DNA of 64,000 bases from Micavibrio aeruginosavorus ARL-13 (GTDB lineage: Bacteria > Pseudomonadota > Alphaproteobacteria > Micavibrionales > Micavibrionaceae), in assembly GCF_000226315.1 (NCBI RefSeq), contig NC_016026.1, positions 496,001 through 560,000 of the forward strand, written 5' to 3'. Of this stretch, positions 35,377 through 44,436 are shown in pieces; positions within the stretch are counted from its first letter, which is position 1, and every line of letters begins with the position of its first letter. The notes under the pieces were generated by a model that ran no database searches, was not told where the DNA came from, and saw only the letters and a program-made list of their open reading frames with translations. The translations under genes were made by a program, and so were the position numbers.

Positions 35377-36723
35377 TTACTGGATCACGCTGCTTTGCTG
35401 GATCGGGGTTTGGAATGTTTTCGGGGCGGGGTCGACCACCACGATCTGGCCATTCCTGTATTCCAAAACGGCCAACCCGCGATCCACCAGCCCATCCGGG
35501 CGGAAACGGAAAATGCCGTCCAGACCAGCAAACCCGTTCGGGTTCATAATGGAATTCCAGTCAAAGGCGGGGGCTCCCTGCGTCATGTGGCCATTACGGG
35601 CCAGCACAACGGCCAGCGCCGCGGCATCATAACCCAGCGTGGCCACGCGTGGCGGTGTGATGCCATAGGCATTGCGATATTTGCTGTTGAAGGTTTGCAG
35701 GGCCGAGGGCTCTGGTGCCGCAAACCACGCCCCTTGCAGGTTTTTATCAGAGGCCAGCGTAATGTCGTCCCACAATCCCGTTCCGATACGGCGCACCTGT
35801 TGCGGCGGCATGTCGAAATAGGTGAGCAGATTGGCCAGCACCCGTGCGTCGGTTCCGCCCGCCGGAATCATCACGGCCTCGAACGGGGCCGGCGCACCAG
35901 AGGCATGACGCATGTCATACTGGCTGAATTGCTTCACCGCATCGGTCATGTTTTTGTCACCGGGGGTAAACCGCATGGACGATGTCATTTGCATGCCAAC
36001 AACCGGGGCGCGGTTTTGGAAAGCGCCGTACACCATCTGCCCGTATTCACTGTCGGGGATCATAACACCGACATTGCGGATGCCGCGTGTGGCCGCGTAA
36101 TCGACAACGCGCTGGACCTGGCCAAACGGCATAAAGCCCATGAGGAAGGTGTTGCCACCGGCCAGCTTCCAATCCGTCGAAAATCCGATGACGTTCAGAT
36201 TGTAACGGGCGGCCACAGTTTTGACTGCGCGCACTTCATCGGCGAACAAGGGGCCCAGGATCAGCTGCGCGCCATCGCGGGCGGCGCTTTCGGCGGCGGC
36301 GGATGCGCCCTGTGCCGTGCCATGGGTGTCACGCGGCATCAATTCAAATGCATCATAACCAACATCAAACAACGCCAGTTGTGCGGCGTTCATAATCGCC
36401 TCACCAACATCCTTGCCTTGGCCGGACAGCGGCACCAGCAAGGCCACCTTCACCGGCGGCAGGTTTTGAACGGGCATGGCGGGGGGCGGGGTGAATGTAC
36501 CCGTGCTGTCGCTCGGCTGGTTCAGCAGGGCGTCCGTCTGCGGGGTGGTTTGCGGATCGGTGTTCAGCCATTGGTTCCGGGCATCCAAAGAGCCGGGGGC
36601 CTCGCTGGCCGGGGCCTGAGTCGTCGGGCGGGTCCATGGATCGGAAGAGGACGACCCACAGGCGGTCAACAGGGTGGCCGCCGTCAAAATCATGAAAAAC
36701 AGAACGGAAAGACGCTGAAACAT
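35377..36723 (-). CDS. LpoA-like penicillin-binding-protein activator lipoprotein
   Basis: 448 residues. A lipobox ends at Cys22 (LTAC). A Pro/Thr/Ser-rich linker of about 75 residues follows, then a periplasmic-binding-protein fold (VKVALLVPLSGQGKDVGEAIMNAAQLALFD, LILGPLFADEV, GFSTDWKLAGGNTFLMGFMP). This is the PF04348/Peripla_BP_6 type seen in alphaproteobacterial LpoA-like proteins. LpoA activates peptidoglycan synthase PBP1A in E. coli. The same gene order (lpoA divergent from rsmI, with yraN and dolP near) occurs in E. coli, which supports the call. Confidence 0.82.
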   Translation of the reverse strand: MFQRLSVLFFMILTAATLLTACGSSSSDPWTRPTTQAPASEAPGSLDARNQWLNTDPQTTPQTDALLNQPSDSTGTFTPPPAMPVQNLPPVKVALLVPLSGQGKDVGEAIMNAAQLALFDVGYDAFELMPRDTHGTAQGASAAAESAARDGAQLILGPLFADEVRAVKTVAARYNLNVIGFSTDWKLAGGNTFLMGFMPFGQVQRVVDYAATRGIRNVGVMIPDSEYGQMVYGAFQNRAPVVGMQMTSSMRFTPGDKNMTDAVKQFSQYDMRHASGAPAPFEAVMIPAGGTDARVLANLLTYFDMPPQQVRRIGTGLWDDITLASDKNLQGAWFAAPEPSALQTFNSKYRNAYGITPPRVATLGYDAAALAVVLARNGHMTQGAPAFDWNSIMNPNGFAGLDGIFRFRPDGLVDRGLAVLEYRNGQIVVVDPAPKTFQTPIQQSSVIQ

Positions 36724-36824
36724 GTGAAAAGTCCCCTTTGTGGGAGATGCCGCGGTGTGGCGCAGAGCCTAGCACACTCATAAAGGGCTATAAAGGCCGG
36801 GTTTTGTCGCTTATATATAGAAGT

Positions 36825-37694
36825 ATGAAAACACTGCACCCCGTTTCCCTGCCGCCCGGTCTGTATCTGGTTTCCACGCCCATCGGTAATCTGCGCGATA
36901 TGACGCTGCGGGCGCTGGATGTGTTGACCACGGTCGATACCATTATATGTGAAGACACCCGTGTGACTGCCAAGCTGCTGCAGGCGCACGGCATTCCGAA
37001 CAAGCCGCTGCTGGTTCTGAACGACCATAGCGAGAATAAAGGGCGGTCCGCGATCCTCAGCCGTCTGGCCAATGGGGAATCCATGGCGCTGGTGTCCGAT
37101 GCGGGGACGCCACTGGTGTCCGACCCCGGTTATAAACTGGTTCGTGATGCCCAGGATCTGGGGATCATGGTCACCAGCCTGCCGGGGGCGAATGCGCCGT
37201 TGACCGCGCTACAACTTTCCGGACTGCCCAGCGATGCGTTTTGCTTTATTGGGTTTTTGCCGTCCAAATCGGTTGCGCGCAAAAAAGAATGGCAACGTTG
37301 GGCGCACAGCCCCGCGACCTTGTTGGCCTTTGAAACCGCGCCCCGCCTGTTGGATTCATTGACTGATATGCGCGATGTTCTGGGCGACCGCGATGCCGCT
37401 GTGGTGCGTGAAATCACAAAAATGTTCGAAGAATCCCGCCGCGGGACACTGTCGGAGCTGATTGCGCATTATACGGCCGATGGCCCCCCGAAAGGGGAAA
37501 TCGTTCTGGTCGTATCCGGGGCGCCCGATAATGTTGAAATGGATGATGCGGCGATTGATGCGATGATTGCATCCGCGTTGGACAGCATGCGGGTCAAGGA
37601 TGCCGCCGCGTTTGTGTCGGAACAGACGGGCCGACCGAAAAAGGAAATTTATGAACGCGCGCTGATTGTTTCGAAACAAGGACGCGATGAATGA
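36825..37694 (+). CDS. rsmI: 16S rRNA (cytidine(1402)-2'-O)-methyltransferase
   Basis: 289 residues from ATG at 36825, typical for RsmI. Family pattern of the tetrapyrrole-methylase fold: LYLVSTPIGNLRDMTLRALD, CEDTRVTAKLL, ALVSDAGTPLVSDPGYKLV, PGANAPLTALQLSGLP. It methylates the 2'-O of C1402 in 16S rRNA with SAM. It is divergent from the lpoA-like gene and overlaps yraN by 4 bases. Confidence 0.95.
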   Translation: MKTLHPVSLPPGLYLVSTPIGNLRDMTLRALDVLTTVDTIICEDTRVTAKLLQAHGIPNKPLLVLNDHSENKGRSAILSRLANGESMALVSDAGTPLVSDPGYKLVRDAQDLGIMVTSLPGANAPLTALQLSGLPSDAFCFIGFLPSKSVARKKEWQRWAHSPATLLAFETAPRLLDSLTDMRDVLGDRDAAVVREITKMFEESRRGTLSELIAHYTADGPPKGEIVLVVSGAPDNVEMDDAAIDAMIASALDSMRVKDAAAFVSEQTGRPKKEIYERALIVSKQGRDE

Positions 37695-38056
37695 AGAAGG
37701 GCGAACCGGATCGCTATCGCCGGGGTATGAACGCGGAATTTTGGGCTGCGGTTTATCTGCGCGTGTGCGGATATCGTATTCTTGAACGCCGTTGCCGTAC
37801 CCCGGTCGGGGAAATTGATATTGTCGCGCGGCGTGGAAAAAATCTTGTGTTTGTTGAGGTTAAAACCCGGATGGATATGGTCACGGCGCTGGAATCCATT
37901 TCCCCGACGCAACGCGGGAGGATTGTGCGGGCGGCACAATATTATATGGCGCGCTTGCGAGGCGAATTTGATCCGCGTTTTGACGTGATTGCCATTGTTC
38001 CGCCCTTTTCCTTGCGGCATATTAGGAATGCGTGGGATTTATCCGGCGCGCTCTAA
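37691..38056 (+). CDS. yraN: YraN/UPF0102 nuclease-like protein
   Basis: 121 residues, start overlapping the rsmI stop. The PD-(D/E)XK nuclease-like core is visible: RGMNAEFWAAVYLRVCGYRILERR, GEIDIVARRGKNLVFVEVKTR. The usual family length is 115-130. Its exact role is not established, though the fold suggests a DNA-processing enzyme. Confidence 0.93.
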   Translation: MKKGEPDRYRRGMNAEFWAAVYLRVCGYRILERRCRTPVGEIDIVARRGKNLVFVEVKTRMDMVTALESISPTQRGRIVRAAQYYMARLRGEFDPRFDVIAIVPPFSLRHIRNAWDLSGAL

Positions 38057-38086
38057 CGTATTTCTACAATCATCGGGGTTCCCAAC

Positions 38087-38707
38087 ATGAAAATTTCTAC
38101 CTCATCCGGTTTTATGGCTTTGGCGTGTGCGACAATGTTGGCGCTGGGGGCGTGTTCGCCGCTGGGTGTGGCCACGGGCGCGGGCGCGACTGTGGGTATT
38201 GCCGCCGCGGGCGAGGGGGGAATCAGTGGAGCGGCCACCGACGTGCGTATCCGCACACAAATTAATGAAAGCTGGTTCCGTCACGACGTTGACATGTTCC
38301 GCAAGGTCGGCCTGACCGTGGATCAGGGGCGCGTGTTGCTGACCGGTATTGTGCAAAACCCCGATCACCGCGTTGAGGCCGTGCGTCTGGTCTGGCAGGT
38401 TGAAGGCGTGAAGCAGGTCATCAACGAAATTCGCGTCGATGAAAGTGCGGGATTTGTCAGCTACGCCAATGATGCGTGGATTTCGGCGAATATGCGCACA
38501 TCCATGACGTTTGATCGCAATATTTTGTCTATCAACTATTCGATCGATACGGTGGATGGTACGGTTTACATCATGGGCGTTGCGCGGGATCAGGCGGAGC
38601 TGGACCGCGTGATTGCGCTGGCGAAAAATATTCGCGGCGTAAAACAGGTGGTCAGCTACGCCAAAATGCTGGGTGAACCCATCGTGTCACAAGCGGGTCA
38701 GCAGTAA
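38087..38707 (+). CDS. dolP: BON-domain lipoprotein, DolP-like
   Basis: 206 residues with a lipobox at Cys23 (LGAC) after a signal peptide. Two BON domains follow: TQINESWF...VDQGRVLLTGIV, VEGVKQVINEI, then ANMRTSMTFDRNIL, VDGTVYIMGVARDQAELDRVIALAKNIRGVKQVVSY. DolP is an outer-membrane lipoprotein that binds anionic phospholipids and supports envelope integrity and BAM function. Gene order after rsmI and yraN matches E. coli except that diaA is missing. Confidence 0.88.
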   Translation: MKISTSSGFMALACATMLALGACSPLGVATGAGATVGIAAAGEGGISGAATDVRIRTQINESWFRHDVDMFRKVGLTVDQGRVLLTGIVQNPDHRVEAVRLVWQVEGVKQVINEIRVDESAGFVSYANDAWISANMRTSMTFDRNILSINYSIDTVDGTVYIMGVARDQAELDRVIALAKNIRGVKQVVSYAKMLGEPIVSQAGQQ

Positions 38708-38724
38708 GACCGGATTTGTAACCT

Positions 38725-39603
38725 ATGAACCAATCCCCTATATCCACATTACGCACCGATAATCCCGCCGATGTCATGAATCATCTGCGCGGATTGGGGG
38801 CGTTGCCGGATGGGAAGATTGATTTAGCGGGCACGGCATTATTATTGGCGGCGCTGGACCAGCCGGGGATTACGCTGGATCAGTATGAAAGCCATCTGCG
38901 CCGTTTGTCCGAGGATGTGCGTGATCGTTTCGTGGCGTTGATTGATGCCGGGGCGGACGATACGCCGGAAACAAAAATCGCGGCCCTGAAGCATATTATT
39001 TGCGATCAGTACGGGTATGACGGGGACCGCGATGATTATGACGATCTGCAAAACGCCAGCCTGATCCGCACGATTGACCGTCGTCGTGGCATGCCCATTA
39101 CGTTGGCGATTTTGTGTATTGAGGCAGGACGCCGCATTGGGTGGAGTGTTCAGGGCCTGAACATTCCCGGTCATTTTGTGTGCCGCATGGACGATGGGGC
39201 TTTGCGTGTGATTTTTGATCCGTTTAACGGATGTAAAATTTTACAGGCACCTGATTTGCGCCAATTGGTGAAACAGACTTTGGGTCCGAATGCAGAACTT
39301 TCTGCTGATTATTACAATCCGGCGGATAACCGCACCATTCTGGTGCGACTGCAAAACAACATCAAACTGCGCCGGATTGAGGCTGAAGATTACGAAGGTG
39401 CGCTTCATGCCGTCGAAGCCATGCGCGCCTTTGATCCGAATGAAGTCCGCTTGCTGCTGGATGCGGGGGTGTTATATGCGCGGACGGGGCGGTTGAATGA
39501 CGCGGTCGCGGCGTTAGAGGCGTATATTCCCCGCGCGCCGAGCCCACAGGATCGGCAGGACGCGGAAATGTTGTTATTTCAGGTGCGGGATATTCTGAAC
39601 TGA
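38725..39603 (+). CDS. SirB1/transglutaminase-like protein with TPR tail
   Basis: 292 residues. The middle matches the SirB1 family (transglutaminase-like core): a helical N-terminus, RRRGMPITLAILCIEAGRRIGWSVQGLNIPGHFVCRM with a Cys and His at active-site spacing, and FDPFNG. The last 90 residues form tetratricopeptide-like helices (EDYEGALHAVEAMRAFDP, LYARTGRLNDAVAALEAYIPRAP). It follows dolP after 17 bases. Function is unsettled. Confidence 0.85.
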   Translation: MNQSPISTLRTDNPADVMNHLRGLGALPDGKIDLAGTALLLAALDQPGITLDQYESHLRRLSEDVRDRFVALIDAGADDTPETKIAALKHIICDQYGYDGDRDDYDDLQNASLIRTIDRRRGMPITLAILCIEAGRRIGWSVQGLNIPGHFVCRMDDGALRVIFDPFNGCKILQAPDLRQLVKQTLGPNAELSADYYNPADNRTILVRLQNNIKLRRIEAEDYEGALHAVEAMRAFDPNEVRLLLDAGVLYARTGRLNDAVAALEAYIPRAPSPQDRQDAEMLLFQVRDILN

Positions 39604-39704
39604 CTTATTTTCATAACCATAGCTTGCGGACGTCTGCCCGCAAAGCGCCGCGCCCTTGCCTTAAAAATGTCCAGAATATGTTATGTGATGGACCTGTTCG
39701 GCCC

Positions 39705-39733
39705 TTGCAAGTACTTGGGGAACCGAATAAAAG
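39705..39733 (+). promoter_or_regulatory. Possible sigma-70-type promoter for pal
   Basis: TTGCAA, 17 bases, TAAAAG, about 80 bases upstream of the pal ATG in a 212-base gap that otherwise shows no gene. Two imperfect boxes; weak support. Confidence 0.3.
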
Positions 39734-39815
39734 ATTCTGTATTAGCTCTCTGGGGGCGTGATTCTGCGTCTCTCAAACAACCTGAACCATTCATAAGAAT
39801 TCAAGGAGTCGTCCC

Positions 39816-40337
39816 ATGTTCGTCCGTAATCTGCTGCTGGTGTCCGCTATGGGCCTGTCTCTCGCTGCTTGTTCTTCCAAGGATGATCAAGCTGAAGTTG
39901 GTGAAGTGCGCGTTGGCGCGAACGACACCATGACCCCCGGTGCGCTGGACGGTTCCTATCAAGACATGGGCGGTCCGATCCCGGGCACGCAACAGGATCT
40001 GGTTGTCAACATCGGCGACCGCGTCTTCTTCGGCTATGACCGTATCGACCTGACCCCGGAAGCCCAAAACCTGCTGAAAATGCAAGCTGACTGGATGGCT
40101 CGTTACCCGAACGTCAACGTTGTGATCGAAGGTCACGCGGACGAGCGCGGTACACGCGAATACAACTTGGCTCTGGGTGAGCGTCGTGCGAACTCCGTTA
40201 AAAACTACCTGACGGCCATGGGTGTTTCTCCGGCGCGTATCCGCACGGTCAGCTACGGTAAGGAACAACCGGCTGTACTGGGCTCCACACCGGAAGCTTG
40301 GGCACAAAACCGTCGCGGCGTAACCGTTGTTGAATAA
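39816..40337 (+). CDS. pal: Peptidoglycan-associated lipoprotein Pal
   Basis: 173 residues from ATG at 39816 with AAGGAG upstream. A lipobox ends at Cys19 (LAAC). The OmpA-like peptidoglycan-binding domain fills the C-terminal two thirds: DRVFFGYDRIDLTPEA, VIEGHADERGTREYNLALGERRANSVKNYL, YGKEQPAV, NRRGVTV. Pal links the outer membrane to peptidoglycan as part of Tol-Pal, which is needed for envelope constriction. The usual upstream tolQRAB genes are not adjacent here. Confidence 0.95.
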   Translation: MFVRNLLLVSAMGLSLAACSSKDDQAEVGEVRVGANDTMTPGALDGSYQDMGGPIPGTQQDLVVNIGDRVFFGYDRIDLTPEAQNLLKMQADWMARYPNVNVVIEGHADERGTREYNLALGERRANSVKNYLTAMGVSPARIRTVSYGKEQPAVLGSTPEAWAQNRRGVTVVE

Positions 40338-40363
40338 GAACAGAACATAAGGAAGGAAAGCGC

Positions 40364-41344
40364 GTGATTATCAGTCATTCCGGTCGTCCGTCGATCCGTA
40401 AGACCGTTCTTTCCACCCTTCTTGTTACAGTGATGGCCGGCGCGGTTTTCGCGCCGGCTTTCGCACAATCGGGGGGCGGCGATACGCAAGCCCGCTTGTC
40501 CCGAATTGAAAATGAAATCCAGACATTGTCGCGCGCGATTTTTAAGGGCGAAACACCGCCGCCGGGTGCCTTTGGCGCATCCGCTGATCAAACGGCGCAG
40601 GCTGAATTGCAGTTGCGCCTGACGCAGATGGAGGAAGACCTCCGCGTTCTGACCGGCAAAGTTGAAGAACAGAATTATCAGATGGAGCGCCTGCGCGACG
40701 AACTGACGCAGTTGAAAAACGCATCCCTGTCCGCACCGGTTACGCCCACGCCCGCCGTGCGCAACGGTATGATTGGATACCCTGATCAACAGCCAGCAAC
40801 ACCGCCGAGCGACATGGATGGCGTTGTGGACATGCCGGTGCAGAATAATGATTTTTCCGTTACTGATCCGAATGCGCCCGCGCCTGTCAATGCGCCGACA
40901 TCGGGTCAACTGGGATCGGCTGTCACTGCCCCGACGGGCCAGGCGGTTACCGCAGGTACGCCTGCGGCGTTGTATGAAGAATCCTTTGCTGCTGTGCGCA
41001 GTCGCGATTTCGCCAAGGCGCGCGCCGGGTTTGAAAAATTTCTGAGCGAAAACCCGGAACATAATCTGGCTGGCAATGCCACCTATTGGCTGGGTGAGAC
41101 CTATTACGCGCAGAATGATTATGAATCTGCCGCGCGTATTTTTGCCGAAGGGTTCCAAAAATTCCCGAAGGGAACCAAGGGGCCTGATAATCTCCTGAAA
41201 CTCGGCCTGTCTTTGGCGGGCTTGGGCAAGACGAAGGAAGCGTGCATCGCGCTGGGCCAGTTGCGCAAGCAATATCCATCCGGTGCCGTGCCTGTCCTGA
41301 CGCAAGGCGATCAGGAAATGGCGAAGTTGCAATGCAATCCCTAA
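40364..41344 (+). CDS. cpoB: Cell division coordinator CpoB (YbgF)
   Basis: 326 residues from GTG at 40364 with AAGGAAAG upstream. A signal peptide ends AFA-Q. Then a coiled-coil trimerisation helix (RLSRIENEIQTLSR, EDLRVLTGKVEEQNYQMERLRDELTQLKN), a Pro/Thr-rich linker, and C-terminal TPRs (LYEESFAAVRSRDFAKARAGFEKFL, ATYWLGETYYAQNDYESAARIF). CpoB links Tol-Pal to PBP1B activity in E. coli. Its stop overlaps tilS by 13 bases. Confidence 0.93.
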   Translation: MIISHSGRPSIRKTVLSTLLVTVMAGAVFAPAFAQSGGGDTQARLSRIENEIQTLSRAIFKGETPPPGAFGASADQTAQAELQLRLTQMEEDLRVLTGKVEEQNYQMERLRDELTQLKNASLSAPVTPTPAVRNGMIGYPDQQPATPPSDMDGVVDMPVQNNDFSVTDPNAPAPVNAPTSGQLGSAVTAPTGQAVTAGTPAALYEESFAAVRSRDFAKARAGFEKFLSENPEHNLAGNATYWLGETYYAQNDYESAARIFAEGFQKFPKGTKGPDNLLKLGLSLAGLGKTKEACIALGQLRKQYPSGAVPVLTQGDQEMAKLQCNP

Positions 41345-42372
41345 ACGTATCTGCGAATTCTGAAACGCCGGATGCATTCACGGCGTGGTTCGGGACTCTG
41401 CCCATCGTTCGTGACCACATTCAATCCGGTCATATTGCCGTTGCACTGTCCGGCGGGCCGGATAGCATGGCGCTCCTGCATCTTCTGGCACGGGTGTGTC
41501 CGTCACAAACGATCATTCATGCCATCACAGTTGACCACGGCCTGCGCGCCAATTCCGCGGATGAGGCAAAGCAGGTGGGGACATGGGTGTCATCTCTGCA
41601 CAATGTGCATCACCATATCGTGCGCTGGGAGGGTGACAAACCCGACAGCGCCATCATGGAATCGGCGCGGGCCGCGCGGTACCGTTTGCTGGAACAATTC
41701 TGTGTCGAGCGCGGCATCGAAAATTTATGGGTTGCGCATAACCGCACGGATCAGGCGGAAACCTTCTTGTTTCGTTTGGCGAAGGGCAGCGGGCTTGATG
41801 GATTGGCCGCTATTCACGAGCAAACATCATCGCCATCGGGCTCTGTACAAATTCTTCGCCCGTTGCTGGATGTGGCCAAGGATGATTTGACCGCATGGTG
41901 CGTGGATCAAAATATTCCCTTTGCCACCGATCCATCCAACCAGAATACGGCCTTTGCCCGCATCCGTTTGCGTCAGAGCATGGATGTGCTGGCGGCAGAG
42001 GGTTTAAGCGAAAAACGTCTGGCGACCACCGCCCGCCGCATGGGCCGGGCCCGCGCGGCCTTGGACCATTTCACGGATCAGGCCTGGGCGCAGGTGGTGA
42101 CGGTTCAAAATGATGGCATCACGATGGATCTGCACGCGTTGGCGACATGGCCGGATGATATCCGCCTGCGCGTCATTCGCCGGGCCTGTGACCATGTGAC
42201 AATGGACCGCGAAGGCTTCGGCCCGCGTCTTGATAGGCTTGAGGAGATCGTGGATCAGATCTTTACGGATCATGATTTCCGGGCGGCCACATTGGGCGGC
42301 GTTCTCCTGCGCCGTGCACCGGGTGGCGGGGATCGTCTGCTGATCGCGCGCGAAGGCGGAAAAACGTCCTAA
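41332..42372 (+). CDS. tilS: tRNA(Ile)-lysidine synthase
   Basis: 346 residues from ATG at 41332, overlapping cpoB by 13 bases; the longer frame is rejected. The PP-loop SGGPDSMALLHLL is at residues 40-52, followed by DHGLR and HNRTDQAETFLFRLAKGSGLDGL. It lysylates C34 of tRNA-Ile(CAU) so that it reads AUA. The C-terminal domain is shorter than in E. coli, as in other alphaproteobacteria. Gene order tilS-ftsH is common in this class. Confidence 0.94.
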   Translation: MQSLNVSANSETPDAFTAWFGTLPIVRDHIQSGHIAVALSGGPDSMALLHLLARVCPSQTIIHAITVDHGLRANSADEAKQVGTWVSSLHNVHHHIVRWEGDKPDSAIMESARAARYRLLEQFCVERGIENLWVAHNRTDQAETFLFRLAKGSGLDGLAAIHEQTSSPSGSVQILRPLLDVAKDDLTAWCVDQNIPFATDPSNQNTAFARIRLRQSMDVLAAEGLSEKRLATTARRMGRARAALDHFTDQAWAQVVTVQNDGITMDLHALATWPDDIRLRVIRRACDHVTMDREGFGPRLDRLEEIVDQIFTDHDFRAATLGGVLLRRAPGGGDRLLIAREGGKTS

Positions 42373-42504
42373 AACCAAGCGAATCTGCGCTTTTTGAACC
42401 CCTGCCACCGCTTGTTTGCTTGGACAAATGTGCTACATATCCTGTAGAGTTCGAAAGCGTGTAAAACCACGCATTTTCAATAACGTAGAGGCGGAGCAAT
42501 CACT

Positions 42505-44430
42505 GTGAACAATTTTGGCCGTAACCTGCTGTTCTGGCTGGCCGTTGGCGTAACGCTGGCGTTCCTGTTCAATGTGTTTCAAGGGGGCAAGACCGCGACC
42601 ACGGGCGGCATGAGCGGCGAAACGCTCGCCTACAGTGATTTCATGGCCGATGCGGGCGGTGGTCGTATTTCCGATGTCACGATCAAGGGGCAGGAAATCA
42701 CCGGGCATTACAGCGCCGATGGCCGCGCGTTCCGCGTTCTGGTTCCGAACAATGAAAACGTGGTTGACCGTCTGGCCACCACGGGCGTTCGCATTACCGC
42801 CGAAAAAGACGACAGCGGCAAAGTCAGCCTGATGGGCGTTTTGCTGTCCTGGTTCCCGATGCTGTTGCTGATCGGTGTGTGGATTTTCTTCATGCGCCAG
42901 ATGCAGGGCAAAGGGGGCGGCGGCGCCATGGGCTTTGGCAAATCCCGCGCCCGTATGCTGACCGAGGCACATGGCCGTATTACGTTTGATGACGTTGCCG
43001 GTATTGAAGAAGCCAAAACCGAACTGGAAGAAATTGTTGAGTTCCTGAAGGACCCGCAAAAATTCCAACGTCTCGGCGGTAAGATTCCGAAGGGCGCGTT
43101 GCTGGTCGGCCCCCCGGGTACGGGTAAAACCCTGATCGCGCGTGCGGTTGCGGGTGAGGCCAACGTACCGTTCTTCACCATCTCTGGTTCTGACTTCGTT
43201 GAAATGTTCGTTGGTGTTGGTGCATCCCGTGTGCGCGATATGTTCGAACAGGCGAAGAAGAATGCACCCTGCATTATCTTCATTGACGAGATTGATGCGG
43301 TCGGTCGTCACCGTGGTGCCGGTCTGGGCGGCGGGAACGACGAACGCGAACAAACCCTCAACCAGTTGCTGGTTGAAATGGACGGGTTCGAAGCCAGCGA
43401 AGGTGTCATCCTGATCGCTGCGACCAACCGTCCGGACGTTCTGGACCCGGCCTTGCTGCGCCCGGGCCGTTTCGACCGTCAGGTTGTAGTGCCGCTGCCG
43501 GATGTGAATGGCCGCGATAAGATCCTGAGCGTTCACATGAAGAAAGTGCCGCTGGCGAAAAACGTTCAGTCGATGGTGATTGCGCGTGGTACGCCGGGCT
43601 TCTCCGGTGCCGATCTCGCCAACCTGGTGAACGAGGCCGCGTTGCTGGCCGCACGCCGTGGCAAACGCGTTGTCGGTATGGAAGAATTCGAAGACGCCAA
43701 AGACAAGGTGATGATGGGCACGGAACGTCGTTCCATGGCCATGTCCGACAAGGAAAAGAACCTGACCGCCTATCACGAAGCCGGTCACGCCATTCTGGCC
43801 ATCCACGAACCGGAATCCGATCCGATCCACAAAGCGACGATTATCCCGCGCGGTCGCGCGCTGGGTATGGTCATGCGCCTGCCGGAAGGGGACCGCCTGT
43901 CCGTTGCGTATGACAAGTTGAAGGCCGACCTGGTTGTGGCCATGGGTGGCCGCGTGGCCGAAGAATTGATCTTCGGCAAGGAAAAGGTCACGACGGGCGC
44001 ATCCAGCGATATTCGTTTTGCAACCGATATGGCGCGCCGCATGGTGACCGAATGGGGCTTTAACGAAAATCTCGGCCCGCTGCATTACGGCGCGAACCAG
44101 GAAGAAGTGTTCCTGGGCCACTCCGTTACACAATCGAAAAACATGTCGGAACAAACCGCATCGGTGATTGATGCCGAAGTGCGCAAGATTGTTGAGGTTG
44201 CATACAAACGCGCCCACGACAAATTGACCGAACATCTGGATCAATTGCACACGCTGGCCAAGGCGTTGCTGGAATATGAAACGCTGAGCGGCGAAGAGAT
44301 CAAGGCCGTCCTGCGCGGTGAAGCCATTATCCGTGACACAGGTCCGGATGAAACCGATGATCGTCCGCATTCATCCGTTCCGACGGGCGGCGATATCGAT
44401 CTGGGCTCCATCAAGCCGCAAGGGGCGTAG
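42505..44430 (+). CDS. ftsH: ATP-dependent zinc metalloprotease FtsH
   Basis: 641 residues from GTG at 42505 with GGCGGAG upstream. Two membrane helices flank a periplasmic domain. The AAA domain shows Walker A GPPGTGKT at residues 203-210, Walker B and the [13 protein letters not shown] pore motif. The zinc site HEAGH is at residues 424-428. It degrades membrane proteins and regulators such as LpxC or sigma-32. The C-terminus ends in a short polar tail. It is followed by glmM after 6 bases. Confidence 0.97.
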   Translation: MNNFGRNLLFWLAVGVTLAFLFNVFQGGKTATTGGMSGETLAYSDFMADAGGGRISDVTIKGQEITGHYSADGRAFRVLVPNNENVVDRLATTGVRITAEKDDSGKVSLMGVLLSWFPMLLLIGVWIFFMRQMQGKGGGGAMGFGKSRARMLTEAHGRITFDDVAGIEEAKTELEEIVEFLKDPQKFQRLGGKIPKGALLVGPPGTGKTLIARAVAGEANVPFFTISGSDFVEMFVGVGASRVRDMFEQAKKNAPCIIFIDEIDAVGRHRGAGLGGGNDEREQTLNQLLVEMDGFEASEGVILIAATNRPDVLDPALLRPGRFDRQVVVPLPDVNGRDKILSVHMKKVPLAKNVQSMVIARGTPGFSGADLANLVNEAALLAARRGKRVVGMEEFEDAKDKVMMGTERRSMAMSDKEKNLTAYHEAGHAILAIHEPESDPIHKATIIPRGRALGMVMRLPEGDRLSVAYDKLKADLVVAMGGRVAEELIFGKEKVTTGASSDIRFATDMARRMVTEWGFNENLGPLHYGANQEEVFLGHSVTQSKNMSEQTASVIDAEVRKIVEVAYKRAHDKLTEHLDQLHTLAKALLEYETLSGEEIKAVLRGEAIIRDTGPDETDDRPHSSVPTGGDIDLGSIKPQGA

Positions 44431-44436
44431 GTCAGA

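Noticed and set aside
35161-36783. A 540-codon open frame on the plus strand
   Set aside because: It overlaps the end of the ATP-grasp gene and lies antisense to the lpoA-like gene, which has a lipobox and a recognisable fold. The translation is Arg/His/Gln-rich without motifs.
42433-44370. A 645-codon open frame on the minus strand opposite ftsH
   Set aside because: It is fully antisense to ftsH, whose motifs are all intact. The His/Gln/Asn-rich translation is what antisense reading of a GC-rich coding frame gives; no family pattern.
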